From Marchantia polymorpha subsp. ruderalis (taxonomy: Eukaryota > Streptophyta > Marchantiopsida > Marchantiales > Marchantiaceae), in the NCBI GenBank assembly GCA_037833965.1, contig AP031353.1, positions 11,658,501-11,722,500 on the forward strand: 64,000 nt of DNA, in the 5' to 3' direction. Every line of letters starts with the position of its first letter. Position 1 is the stretch's first letter. The notes below the pieces were generated by a model. That model was not told where the DNA came from. It did not search any database and saw only the letters and a list, made by a program, of their open reading frames with translations. Shown piece after piece: positions 49,585-59,951 of the stretch. A program made the position numbers and the translations under genes.

Positions 49585-51109
49585 ATGGCAGCTGTTTCTG
49601 CAGCTGCTGCGACAGTCGGGGTGTGCTCTGGCGTCGTTCTGTGTCCTGAGCATGCCGTGCTCAGGAAGAGCTCATGCTCATGGCCCAGGGCTGCTGCAGC
49701 TGTTTGTGCTCCCCATGGCACGCAATTGCAATTAGCAGCGGCCGCCAGTAGGCATGGGTTGACAGGATTCGCGAGGAGCACGAGGAGGAGGAACGTGGCC
49801 AGAGCTAGCTCGCAACCCAAGACTGAAATTGAGCTGCAGCAGGAGGAGGAGACGGAGCCAGCGAGCGCCCAAGGTGCCGTCGACGATGTGGCCTCGACAC
49901 CGAGTTCCTCTTCGGCTCCATCATCCCCGGGCTTGCAGAAGGAGCTCAACAAGGTTCTCACGACTTCCGTTTCTGTGTTTGCCCCATCTTTCTGTTCCGC
50001 CAAGATCCTTGCTAAAGCATGGAATCCTTCGAATTGAATGCCGGACGAGGCATCCATTTTTCTCAATTCTCCCCCTCCTCCTCTACCTGACATGACCTTG
50101 AGTTCTTGCTATCAGGTCTTGAACCCTCTCTTAATAGTATGCTGCTCGTTTGCCCATCACTTCGGTAGAATTCTGGTGGTGCTGGAATGTGAAACGAATT
50201 TTAGGTGCTAGTGGATGTCGAGTCAGAGCCCCAGGATGAAGTTTGTACCAGTTTAGAGCTCGAAATTGTTTTCGGTCAGTGATGCCAGCAAAGGCGACGA
50301 GAAGAGAAGAGAATAGAGCCGAAGCTCACCTGGTGGTACAGTGGTGCAGGCAGTGAGCAAGACGGCGGCAACATTTGCTCCGCGAGCATCCACTGCGTCC
50401 AAGAACCCTGCCGTTCCTGGGAGCACTCTGTACAAGGTTTTCGAAAGCCAGGCGTATGTGTCCATGGTCGTCGGAGGCGCCCTGTCCTTCAATCTTCTGT
50501 TCCCATCGGACCAGGCGGATATCTGGAGGCTCATGGGGATGTGGTCCATCTGGATGTTCAGTGAGTACATCTTCTCTCTTTCTGTTTTTAGGATTTCACA
50601 TTCCACCGGATTCATCTTGTACACTTGCAGATTCGACCGAATTCCATTTTCAATTAACTCTCTGAGCTTCGTTTTGCCACATTTCATTGCAGCAATACCT
50701 TCTCTCAGAGCCCGAGATTGCTCCAAGAAGGAGAAGGAAGCTCTGAACTATCTGTTTCTTCTCGTGCCCTTGATCAACGTGACGCTTCCCATATTCTGGA
50801 AGTCTTTCGCTGCCGTTTGGTCGGCCGACGTCGTGGCCTTTTTCGCCATGTACGCCTGGAAGGTAAGTCCTGGTTCTGTCGATCATCTCTTCTTCCGCAC
50901 GGAGACAATGAAGGCGCAGCTGAAAGTCAATTCTTCTTGTCAGAATTTGGGCTTCAAATGACCACCAAATCATTTTTAAGGGGCTTGTGCAGGCTTGTTC
51001 CTCATTTCTGATAGCGCATCCGGAAACGAGAGATTTGTGTGCATCTGACACGTTCTCTTATGTCTCACAGATGGAGTGGTTATCAGATGCGAAGAAAGTG
51101 GACGAGTGA
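49585..51109 (+). CDS. Plastid-targeted membrane protein of unknown function
   Basis: Exons are 49585-49953, 50350-50560, 50693-50862 and 51071-51109 (789 nt, 262 aa); phases agree, with donors gttctc, gtgagt, gtaagt. The N-terminal 80 residues are Ala/Ser/Arg-rich without acidic residues, a typical chloroplast transit peptide, followed by a Glu/Ser/Pro-rich linker. The conserved part (YKVFESQAYVSMVVGGALS... MWSIWMFTIPSLRARDCSKKEKEALNYLFLLVPLINVTLP... AVWSADVVAFFAMYAWK) has about three hydrophobic segments and a charged SLRARDCSKKEKEALNY loop, and I believe it is shared with cyanobacteria, which would suggest a thylakoid or envelope role. I know no function for it. The frame happens to stay open through intron 2, which can mislead gene finders. 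Confidence 0.85.
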
Positions 51110-53355
51110 CAGATTTTTTGAGGTCAAATTTGTTGAAATTCAAGTTAGCAGATGCCCGGCTTTGTTAGACGATAGTCTTTATTCATATCACAGACATTCA
51201 GAATGTTATTTAGAATCAGAATTGCTGGAATCTGAACAATTGCATTCCTTGTAGGACAGACAGACAGCAAGCAGCTTAGGAATTCTGTTGGCTAATTGGT
51301 AGACTACTAGCGTGGCCAAATGTACGCCACGCAGTGTGCTCTAGTAGAAAATGTACTGAAGGTAAAATATGTAAACTAAACGCCGAAGTTGCAAACTAGT
51401 GCAAGTTTTGGGACCCAATTTTGGAGAACAAGACATCAACGGAGTGAATGCTTTTCCCTGTCACGCGCCAAAGTCTCAAGCGTCTCAAGTGAGCCGCATC
51501 GTATTTCGATGGTTTGCAGTGATGAATTTCGTGGGTCGGTTTTGCTCTTTCGAAGGAACAAGAATTGCACCGACCAGCTTAAATCTTGAATCTAGCTCCC
51601 AAGTTTTGTATTTTCTGTACAAAGAATCGTGAATGTTCACGTACATCCATCAAATAGTGTAGATTTTTTATGTCCAAGTCTCTGATTGTCCAGCCTCTCA
51701 TGGTGAACTTTTTCAAAGGACATTTTGTTTGGCTCGACTGCAGGGTTGACGTTCGAGGACCGAATTGAATTCATTCCCATGAACCTTAGACAAGCGACAA
51801 GAACCACGTTTTTGCACAGTGTGTGGTGTAGAGGATGAAAACGCTGTCCATAATGTGGACAGCTTATCTTTTAAACACAGAGAGAGACAGGGAAGAGATA
51901 GAATTTTTACCCGCAGTTGCTTACACTAGGAACAAACCAAGGTAAGTTACTCCTATTTTTTAGTCAAATACAAAGAACCTGATTCTCCCATGGGACCGAC
52001 AATTGGAGACCGTCAAAATGCTCGACATGGGAAATTAGTCTCCCGGACTTGAAATTAGACTCCCGAGGTTAGACACCCTGCTCCAGAGTGCGGATGTCTG
52101 ATATCGGGAGATATCTGTAACCTGTTTCGACAAGAAGCGTCCTTTGTGTCGACGCTCTCTTCATATCCAGGGCACTGTGTAAAAATAAGCCAGGGCACAT
52201 GACTTAGGTCTCTGGACCAGGAAAGTACAACTTATGAACATTCTCTGCGGTGCCTTCCGTTAAGACTTTGGCAAGTTTACTGGTACAGCTATCTAATCAA
52301 AATAGCCAACTGGAATCCAAACTTATGGCTACACTTGCCTGATGGACACTGCTACAGCTTTGATGGATGTGCATGGGCATTGACAGCTCTTGGTACAGAC
52401 AGGACGGTTCAAGGTGGCTACTGCAAACCTTGTTCCGCGACCTTCCTGCTCATGTTGATAGATTTTTCACGTATTCTCAGTTGGACTTGTCAGCCTGATT
52501 ACGGGTCCCGCAGCAGGGAAATTGACAATTCAGTCTTCAAAACTTTGGACAGGGAGGGAGGGGAACAAGAAGTAGTGAGATCCATAGTCTTGAGGTACTG
52601 CACTAAACCATGGGACATACCAGCGCCATGAACGTCCCACATGACGAGATAGAGGTTATGGCCTGTACATGTCCAGCTCTCATGAGAACTAAAGGGTGTT
52701 CACCTGATCTGTGATCTATTTTGTAACACCTCCCCATAGCGAAACCGAGCTTGCTCCGTAGCATCTAGTCAAGTTGGCTGGAAGTGCCGTCAGGATATTC
52801 AGCAGTGGAGTCGGGTGACTTAGGGATACTGACATCGCAATAGAATTTCAGAAGAGAGCAGTAAAGAAAGTATGAGAAGCACAGCATGATACTCGCAAGC
52901 CTCTCTCCCCACAGTAATCGTGTACATGGAACTCGAAAGGTCAGGTGTGCTTCTTCTGTTATGCCCATGAGATGTCACGGCCATAACAGAAGAACCACTC
53001 TGGCTGACACCGCAATCAGCTGATAATAGGAGCTTGACAGAAAACCCCGAGAAAATGGACCCAGGAACAAAACCAACCGAAAAAACAAAACTGTCAGACT
53101 TAGCCCAATATGGAAACTGAATAGCTACTCCGCAGCTTCGAGTATCAATTAGCACACGCACAATCACAGTCTGATTCCATGGCAAGTCACAAAGTATATT
53201 ACAAGTTCCAGAACTCACACAAATTACAGGTCGTTGTGGTTCAAGTGATTCAATTGGTTCAAGAGGTTCAACCTCATCTGCCTATGTACAGTATACACCT
53301 GGGTCGATGTCCGACGGCCTTCTGGGGCGAGAATTCAGCGAATTGGATTGGTCAC
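51110..53355. other. Spacer between convergent genes
   Basis: No gene is supported. It holds an 8-bp-arm hairpin (gctgtcca...tggacagc, near 51843-51864) and a perfect 13-bp-arm hairpin at 52951-52994. Confidence 0.5.
52951..52994. repeat. Perfect inverted repeat, 13-bp arms, 18-nt loop
   Basis: ttcttctgttatg at 52951-52963 pairs exactly with 52982-52994. Confidence 0.83.
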
Positions 53356-54984
53356 CTATGGAATGCGAGCATGATTGTAGCCCTTGTAGTAAAACATCTG
53401 GATCCAGCCGCCGAGCCACCAGCCGATGGCACCGGAGGTGGCCGCGAAAATCACGGCTTTGATTCGACTCGAAGGATCTGCAAGCACAGCAGCCACGCCC
53501 AGAGCTGCAAGGCCGACGAGGAAAAGGAGCTTCCTGGCCAGCTTGAACTTCTCCAAGGCCGCCGAGCACACTTTGCACATCTGAGTGTGGGAAGAGTACC
53601 GATTCATGATGTCTTCCTTCTTCTCCAGAAGAGGTGGAAGGTTCAGATCGACCCCCGGAGCCCAGCCGATGCCTTTCCCTGCGTGCCTGATGAGCCAATT
53701 CCTGAATGCCCCGACGTATCGATCGGCTGTGGTGGGCATGAAGTAAGCTTTGGCCCAGGCCTCGGGCTGATTTCCCGATTTCTCCACCAGAGTGCGCTCC
53801 TGCTCGTGCAGAAGGCTCGCGTCTCCGTCCAGAAGATTCAGCATCAGCTGGTGATCGAGCCATCTGGGGAAAATCTGCCACCATGCGGGCCCACTGGATA
53901 GCCCGATCATGAAATTGCGAGCATTGACGACGATGATCCGACATCGCCCGGGTTGAGTGGGAGTGCAGTATGTCGTGGTTGCTGCCCTGGCGCCCTTGAT
54001 GTTGCGCAGCTCGTACTCGTAGGTGAAGCGACTGGGCGCATCGAAGGTGTGGATCGAGGGTGGACCCACAGCCTTCTTCATCTCGGCGCTGAATCCCAGC
54101 GGCCCCTCGGCCTTCACCTCGAGATCCAAAGCAGTGGCCTGCGACCTCTTGCCGAGCACTCCTCCGTTCACCATGTGATGCGCCACAGGAATGTGCGCAG
54201 GGTCCACTAAATTCTCCATGCCCGTGTCGAAGCCGTAGCACATGTCGCGGAATGTCTCGACGGCGCACCAGCCCTCGCCCTCGACGCACGAGGCGGTAGG
54301 GGGCGGTGTCCGGCTTGCGAGCTCGGGCGAGCTCTCGTCGGGCCAGATGAACAAGATGCCCTGCTTCACGAGCAGCGGCAGCGCCACGGCTTGCGCCCTA
54401 GTCTGCTCGCAGGCGCGAGCCTGCGCGCCCTCGGGCTTGGCTTGGGGGATTTTGGCGCAGGACCCATCGCCCCGGAAGCTCCAGCCATGGTAGGAGCACT
54501 GGATGCAGCCGGCCTCGTCCACTCTGCCCTCCGAGAGCGGCGCCAAGCGATGCGGGCACGCATCGAGCAGGCAGTGAAATTGGCCCTCCTTGTCGCACCA
54601 GATCACCACCTTGCGCCCTAAAATGTGGAATGGATAGGGCACCGCCTTGTCGAAATCCGCCACTGGAATCACAGGGTACCAATTCGTGGTCCAGTTGAAT
54701 CGCGAGCGACTCCTCTCCTCCTCCTTTTCCTCCTCAATCTTCTCCTCGTCGGTGCCCCTCGATTGCAGCGTCGCGTGCACTGCCAATGAGCTTCCCCTCG
54801 CTCCCCAACCTCCTCCTCCTCGCTCGATCCACACCCGCAGCGCTACCGCCGCTTTGCGGAAATCAGGCACGGCGCAATTCTGCGCCTGGGCCGGGACCGA
54901 GACTGAGATCGGCCCCGATTTCTTCAAGCCTGCTGCCGCCGGCACGCCACCAGCGGCAGCACTGAGAGCTCGGAGGGAGCACAT
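53356..54984 (-). CDS. Chloroplast Rieske non-heme iron oxygenase of the PAO/TIC55/PTC52 family, intronless
   Basis: A single 542-aa frame from a genuine ATG. About 95 N-terminal residues are transit-like plus an acidic EEEKEEE linker. The Rieske [2Fe-2S] ligands are C143-x-H145 and C163-x2-H166 (CPHR, CSYH); the mononuclear iron site is E257-x3-D261-x2-H264-x4-H269 (ENLVDPAHIPVAHH); a C-terminal redox motif C470-x2-C473 (MCKVC), known in this plastid family, precedes two membrane segments (490-502 and 510-527). Members oxidise chlorophyll-related substrates (pheophorbide a in PAO; PTC52 is linked to protochlorophyllide) or C32 of chlorophyll catabolites (TIC55). LGRKVVIW, QCSYHGWSF, IPQA and the PAWWQIFPRW stretch look closest to PAO, but the active-site flank differs. 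The absence of introns and very high GC are unlike the neighbouring genes and suggest retroposition. Confidence 0.9.
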   Translation of the reverse strand: MCSLRALSAAAGGVPAAAGLKKSGPISVSVPAQAQNCAVPDFRKAAVALRVWIERGGGGWGARGSSLAVHATLQSRGTDEEKIEEEKEEERSRSRFNWTTNWYPVIPVADFDKAVPYPFHILGRKVVIWCDKEGQFHCLLDACPHRLAPLSEGRVDEAGCIQCSYHGWSFRGDGSCAKIPQAKPEGAQARACEQTRAQAVALPLLVKQGILFIWPDESSPELASRTPPPTASCVEGEGWCAVETFRDMCYGFDTGMENLVDPAHIPVAHHMVNGGVLGKRSQATALDLEVKAEGPLGFSAEMKKAVGPPSIHTFDAPSRFTYEYELRNIKGARAATTTYCTPTQPGRCRIIVVNARNFMIGLSSGPAWWQIFPRWLDHQLMLNLLDGDASLLHEQERTLVEKSGNQPEAWAKAYFMPTTADRYVGAFRNWLIRHAGKGIGWAPGVDLNLPPLLEKKEDIMNRYSSHTQMCKVCSAALEKFKLARKLLFLVGLAALGVAAVLADPSSRIKAVIFAATSGAIGWWLGGWIQMFYYKGYNHARIP

Positions 54985-56747
54985 TTGCCTCGGAAGCCTC
55001 GGGCGCTTGAGCCGAAGCTCGTCTAATCTATTCTATTCAGATTCCGCAAGAAAGCTCACGAGCGAGAGAATGAGATCGAGGAATCGCAGATTTGCAGGTC
55101 GAGAGATCGCGCAGAGATAGACGTCAAGTGGAAGCGCATGTCCGACTCGTGGCTTCGACCATCGCACCACGTCGCCAATTGGCTCGAGGTACTAACTTAT
55201 TATTGCTTCGATTATTATATGCTGACACCTTTGCGCTTCAATCGAGACCCTCCTTTCCGAGGGCTAATCTGCCTCGAGAGTAAATATCTGTCTCGGTTGC
55301 ATCGGATCGCGGAGCACTGTCGGAACGTCGTCGAGAGAATCTGAGCCCTGCGGTAACTTCCCAATGAAGTTCACAAAAATTCACCTGGAGGCCAATTTCG
55401 AGGCCCTCTCTACCTTTCTAGGTAGGGAGGATCCTGTGGCGGCCCCATATCCACACGACAGCGTTGCGTGACGTGAAATTGCGGCCAATTTGGGGCACGT
55501 TCTTGAAAGAGAGCCGTGGGGATTACTGAATCTAATTACAGGAATTAATGTCAAGCCAATGGAAGTGTGCCATCGAGCATGGACAAGGACCTCGTCCTGG
55601 TCTTCTCCTGTTGCCAATCATGACCTACTTCAGCGCCAGCAGCTGATGGACTGGACTCTTCGAAGATGTCACACCATGCCCATGTCCATGTCTTCTTCTC
55701 TTTGTTCTTCGTCCCAGTGCCTAGTCACGTCCGCTGATCGTGAGCACAGAACTGTGGGAGGATGAAGCATGCGCCGTGAGCAGCAGAGGAGAGGATCCTG
55801 TGCCCAGGTGCTACCGAGGGGCCCGAGGTTCAGAGCAAGAGTCCTTGAAAAACACTCCAAACTTGGCGAGTGTTCGTGTTTAGGGTTTGGGGTTTAACGT
55901 GAAATCGAGCAAGATTGTAGAAAGGCACATTTTTTTCTTGACGACTTTTTTTTGTTTTGGAATGTAGTTTTCTAAGAACCATGAGAAAGGGGAGGGGGCC
56001 CAAGTGGATAGCAAAACTGTGCTGTAGGTGAAACCATAGGTGCAGGGTTTAAGCATGATATCCATCGGCAATTCAGTATTGACTCCACGTTTCTGAGGAA
56101 TTTTCGAGATGGATGTTGGAGATAGCATCAGTCTGAGGTGGTCTCCTTTCGTAGTGCGGTTGGATGGTCCTAGCAGAGGATGGAGCGATTCAAAATACGT
56201 GTGGACCATGTTCGAGGAAAGTTCATAATCGAAGGTTTGATGGAGTATTTGTTGGTGGCCAAAGAGTCCATCAAATAAACTTATATACAAGATGAATTAC
56301 AAAGTCAAGTTGGATAAACGCAACAATGAAATATTTAAGCCAAAGGTATTTAGTTGCTGAAGGTATCATCTGAATGTTTCAATAAGTATATATTTCATAA
56401 AATCACATTTGATTTTTTGGTTATTAAGTGTCATCTTGATCCTGGGAACATTGTCAAGATGACCGTCGATGTATTTTAATGTGTATTTTAAGGTGACCAT
56501 ACCCATGGCATCATTCTGTGGAAGTCGTTAGTTCATATTTAGTTTATCGATACAGTTGATATGATTGTTGCAGTTTTCATTACAATACCAGAACGAGAAA
56601 TCTTTTCAATGTGAGCTAGTCAGAATGCTATGGTTTGAGAGGAACGGAGAAGGAAGAGATGACATTTCAAGTTCCGGCTGGTTACGGAAGACAGAAACGA
56701 GTAACATCTCAAACTTGGAGCAATCAATAAAACCACCAGATCTTAAA

Positions 56748-56779
56748 GAGTTGCTCTTTAAGATCTTAAAGAGCAACTC
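56748..56779. repeat. Perfect 32-bp palindrome without spacer
   Basis: gagttgctctttaaga (56748-56763) is followed directly by its exact reverse complement (56764-56779). The word agatcttaaagag also occurs just before it at about 56739-56750, so both strands read the same short peptide here. Confidence 0.9.
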
Positions 56780-57404
56780 GTAGAAACTCACAACTATGAC
56801 TTCACCAAAAGAATGATTCGTCACTGCAATCCAGGTCAAGACATTGCAACGCATTGGCTTTAGTCCTTTCGCAAAATCTAAACTCAGTCGTGAGCAAGCT
56901 CACTTCTCCCACTCTTCTTCGCATTTAAAGAGTTAAACCTCTCAATAGTGTCATCTCTTATGAGTAACATAAATTTACAGAACCATTAGCTTCTGACATG
57001 TAAATTTGCTCAATAAGAACAGTTCATCACTATTGCCAATAGTGACATGCTAGTATCCAACACTGATAGTTTCAAGTATAAATAAGTAGTTAAAATTCTT
57101 ATCATGATAACAATACATAGCCATGAGAAAAAAAATGTGACATACGTTTATTGAAAGGTCCGTCTCAACAAATTACTGGGCTTCACTATAATACTTCGCT
57201 ACATATATTATCATCAATTATTTCACTCAGATTTTTGGTACTCATCTAAACTCAAAAGCAGTTATAATTTCTCCGTTAATCATCATGAAAAATACAGATG
57301 CTGATTAACAATACAGATGTACAAATGAAAGCGATTTTGAAATCAAACAGTACATTTATAGAATATCCTAAGATTGATGCAATATACGAGTCTATTTGCT
57401 TTTT

Positions 57405-57665
57405 TTTTATAAGTGACACTTCCCAATAATGTCATCTAACCTTCACAACCAATGTATGTTACTATTAAGAGGTTACATGCAAGATTAAGCAACCTCAATA
57501 GTGACATCTAACTCTAACATTAGGGGGTTACACATTGTGTGCTACTATTAGGGGGTTACACTCAAAGTTAATTACTTTACTCTTGTGAGTAACACCTCCC
57601 AGTAGTGACCTAAAGCCCTAGCACCAATATACGTCCCTATTGGGAGGTTTAACAAGAGGAAGAGA
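57405..57665. repeat. Cluster of diverged hairpin repeats (MITE-like or inverted-tandem)
   Basis: Three successive units each start with a form of aacacctcccaatagtgac and end with a form of gtcactattgggaggtta (about 57416-57478, 57487-57560, 57592-57655). Each unit is a potential hairpin. Half-units recur near 56931-56958 and 57035-57055. Confidence 0.65.
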
Positions 57666-58582
57666 GGTCAGAGTGTGGGACCTGACAGTAGAGACGTTCA
57701 ATTTCTTCCAACGTCAAGAGTCTTGCTCTGCTGTTATGAGTGCCCACGATCTATTTCCGATGACCTTGAACGTCTTAAAACCCAACTACGCTAATTATGC
57801 AACATAATCTACGCGAGTTACAACTCCATGGATGAAACATAGTGTGACCCTTTGTTGGTGATCGGGAATCAGATCTAATATAGCCTCATCACTTTCGAAT
57901 GGTGGAATTAATTAGAGTGCTGCCAGGATTTTATGATCTTTATGTGTCCTCATGTGATCGCACAAAAATGAGAACATTTCCTTTCGTCTTTGCATAAGTG
58001 CAGCAAACACGCAAATGACATGCAGCACAATGTCCAAAAAAGTCCGAGCGTACACCGCAATGAAATGAAGATGTCCCCGGAGGTAGGATACATATTCATG
58101 TTGAGCCGTGTCGTACATCCAAAATCAGAAAGTGCGGATGGAAAAAATTGCGTGACTCAAGATACGATCGGCAATTTCGTGCAACCAGTAGCTTCTGTAC
58201 AGATCATTATAACAAAGCTGTTCACGCGGATTTCCAAATGTCGTTGTCCTTCGTTAGGGAGTCATCTCTTCTTCTTGGAACGTTGATGTCAACTCGGACA
58301 GGATAGCCTAGCCTGTCCAAGATAACTTCAAAATTACCTTATTTTGAAGGTCCAGATGACCCAAGTGCTTTGGTTGTGGATGGACATATATGTGTCATCA
58401 CACTGTGTTGAAGACTACATATTGTTGACTGCAGCCTTCAACATTGATGGCGTCAAAGAACCACGTAACGTAACCCGCAGCTCATACTCAACTATGATAG
58501 GGGACGACTAGAGCCACATCCGTTTTTACTAGGCGCCACACCCACTACATACAAACAACTGATTACGTGTCAAAGCACGCTT

Positions 58583-58690
58583 CACCTCAAACCCAGCTGC
58601 TAAACGCCTTCCCCTCAAACCCAGCTGCTAAACGCCTCCCCTCAATCCCAGCTGCTAAATGCCTCCCCTCAATCCCAGCTGCTAAGGGCT
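58583..58690. repeat. 27-28-bp minisatellite, four copies
   Basis: cccagctgctaa begins at 58592, 58620, 58647 and 58674, with cctcccctcaatc between. On the minus strand it reads as a nine-residue LAAGIEGRR-type repeat, but there is no supported gene around it. Confidence 0.88.
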
Positions 58691-59951
58691 CGTCCGCGAG
58701 GCAGAGGAGAGAGTAGTCGAGAGGCTTCGAGGGACGCGGGGCCGTTGCGACCTTCGCTGTCTCCCGCGTTGCTGCCGCTTCTACCACTGCCGCCGGTGCT
58801 GCTGTTCTATTGATCTATTTCGACTGCCATGCCGCTTCAACCCACTTCGGCGGCTTTGATCGAGGCAACTTACACGGGCGGGTATGGCCGGAGCAGAAGC
58901 GGGTGTAGCCCTAGTAAAAACGGGTGTGGCCCTAGTAGTCGCCTTTATGATATAAGAAGTGTGGTTTATGAAACTCTTCACCTAACTTCCACTGAAGTGA
59001 CTGCACTGACATAATATGACATGAAACAACGCAAAATCTCATCGGTTCATGAGACATGAGTGGACTACATGAGAGGGCAATGAGACCGACAAAAGTAACA
59101 CCCAACAGAACAGACAAATTTCAGAACACTGGACCGACGGTTGGATGTAGATGGACACCCATTCACAAGTCTCCACAGCTCCTTTCTATCGTCGGTCAGG
59201 CTTCCTGAAAAGAGTGACGTAGTTCGTTTCGTAGATTCACGTCTATCTGGACAAACGTCGTTACCGATAATCCTTCATAAGATCCTTCATAAAGTTCCGA
59301 AGTCCAAGGTTTTGAAGAATTCTAATCACGAGTTCAATTTTGTACACCTACTACTGCTCGAATATGCTCACTTATTGTTCGAGAGTTCTAGAGTTCAAAA
59401 AGAGGCGAATAACTACTTTGCCTGCCTAAATTACAAGATCCAGCAAAACAAGTGTTTACCAGCATCCCTCACTCTGCAAGTCGATCTACAAGATGAAGTG
59501 AACTTTACAAATGTCCACCCTCAAGATTCCAGAGACATTACCTATCCATCTACGAGAACTTTAAACTCTGAAGGCTATAGACGCACTGTCATAGCCTCAC
59601 CTACATTTGTTCTACAGCTGATAGCTGACAGTTAGCCAATTTGGCATCAATTATTGATCAGAACTTCCCGGAAGCTGAATCAATGCAATTTTCTCCAGGA
59701 GAAAATATAGGGCAAACATTTCCGAACTCTTTGTTCGGTTGGCTGCCTGGAGAGCACATCCGCAATTCCTATACAGCACTGATACTTACGTGTATCATAA
59801 CGCATTACACATGTGCTCCATTCCAAAGAGTGGTACGCGCCTCTAAATGACGCGTGCTCACTCCGAGAGAAATAAATCGCCCATAATAATCAAGTGATTG
59901 CAGATTTAATAAAAAAAGGGTTCATAGAGTCACTAAGTAAGAGACTAAACC

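Larger units (their letters stand above)
54985..59951. other. 5-kb repeat-rich spacer
   Basis: No recognisable gene. It holds a 32-bp perfect palindrome (56748-56779), a cluster of hairpin-type repeats (57405-57665), a four-copy minisatellite (58583-58690) and a doubled gggtgtrgccctagta word at about 58900-58938. A 164-codon frame at 59141-59635 has no ATG start and no family resemblance. Confidence 0.5.

Noticed and set aside
49293..50093. 266-codon minus-strand frame
   Set aside because: Antisense shadow of the plastid membrane-protein first exon and its GC-rich leader; composition only.
50341..50961. Single long exon across 50341-50961
   Set aside because: The frame only happens to stay open through an intron with good gtgagt/ttgcag borders (50561-50692); removing it restores the conserved MFTIPSLRARD run.
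49585..51109. Naming the plastid membrane protein Ycf49
   Set aside because: The sequence does not show the motifs I associate with the Ycf49 family, so no name is given.
53282..54289. 335-codon frame overlapping the Rieske oxygenase in another frame
   Set aside because: Shadow frame in GC-rich DNA; the 542-codon frame has all Rieske and iron ligands.
59141..59635. 164-codon plus-strand frame
   Set aside because: Begins at TTG, has no ATG near its start, and no recognisable motif. Kept only as a note in the spacer entry.
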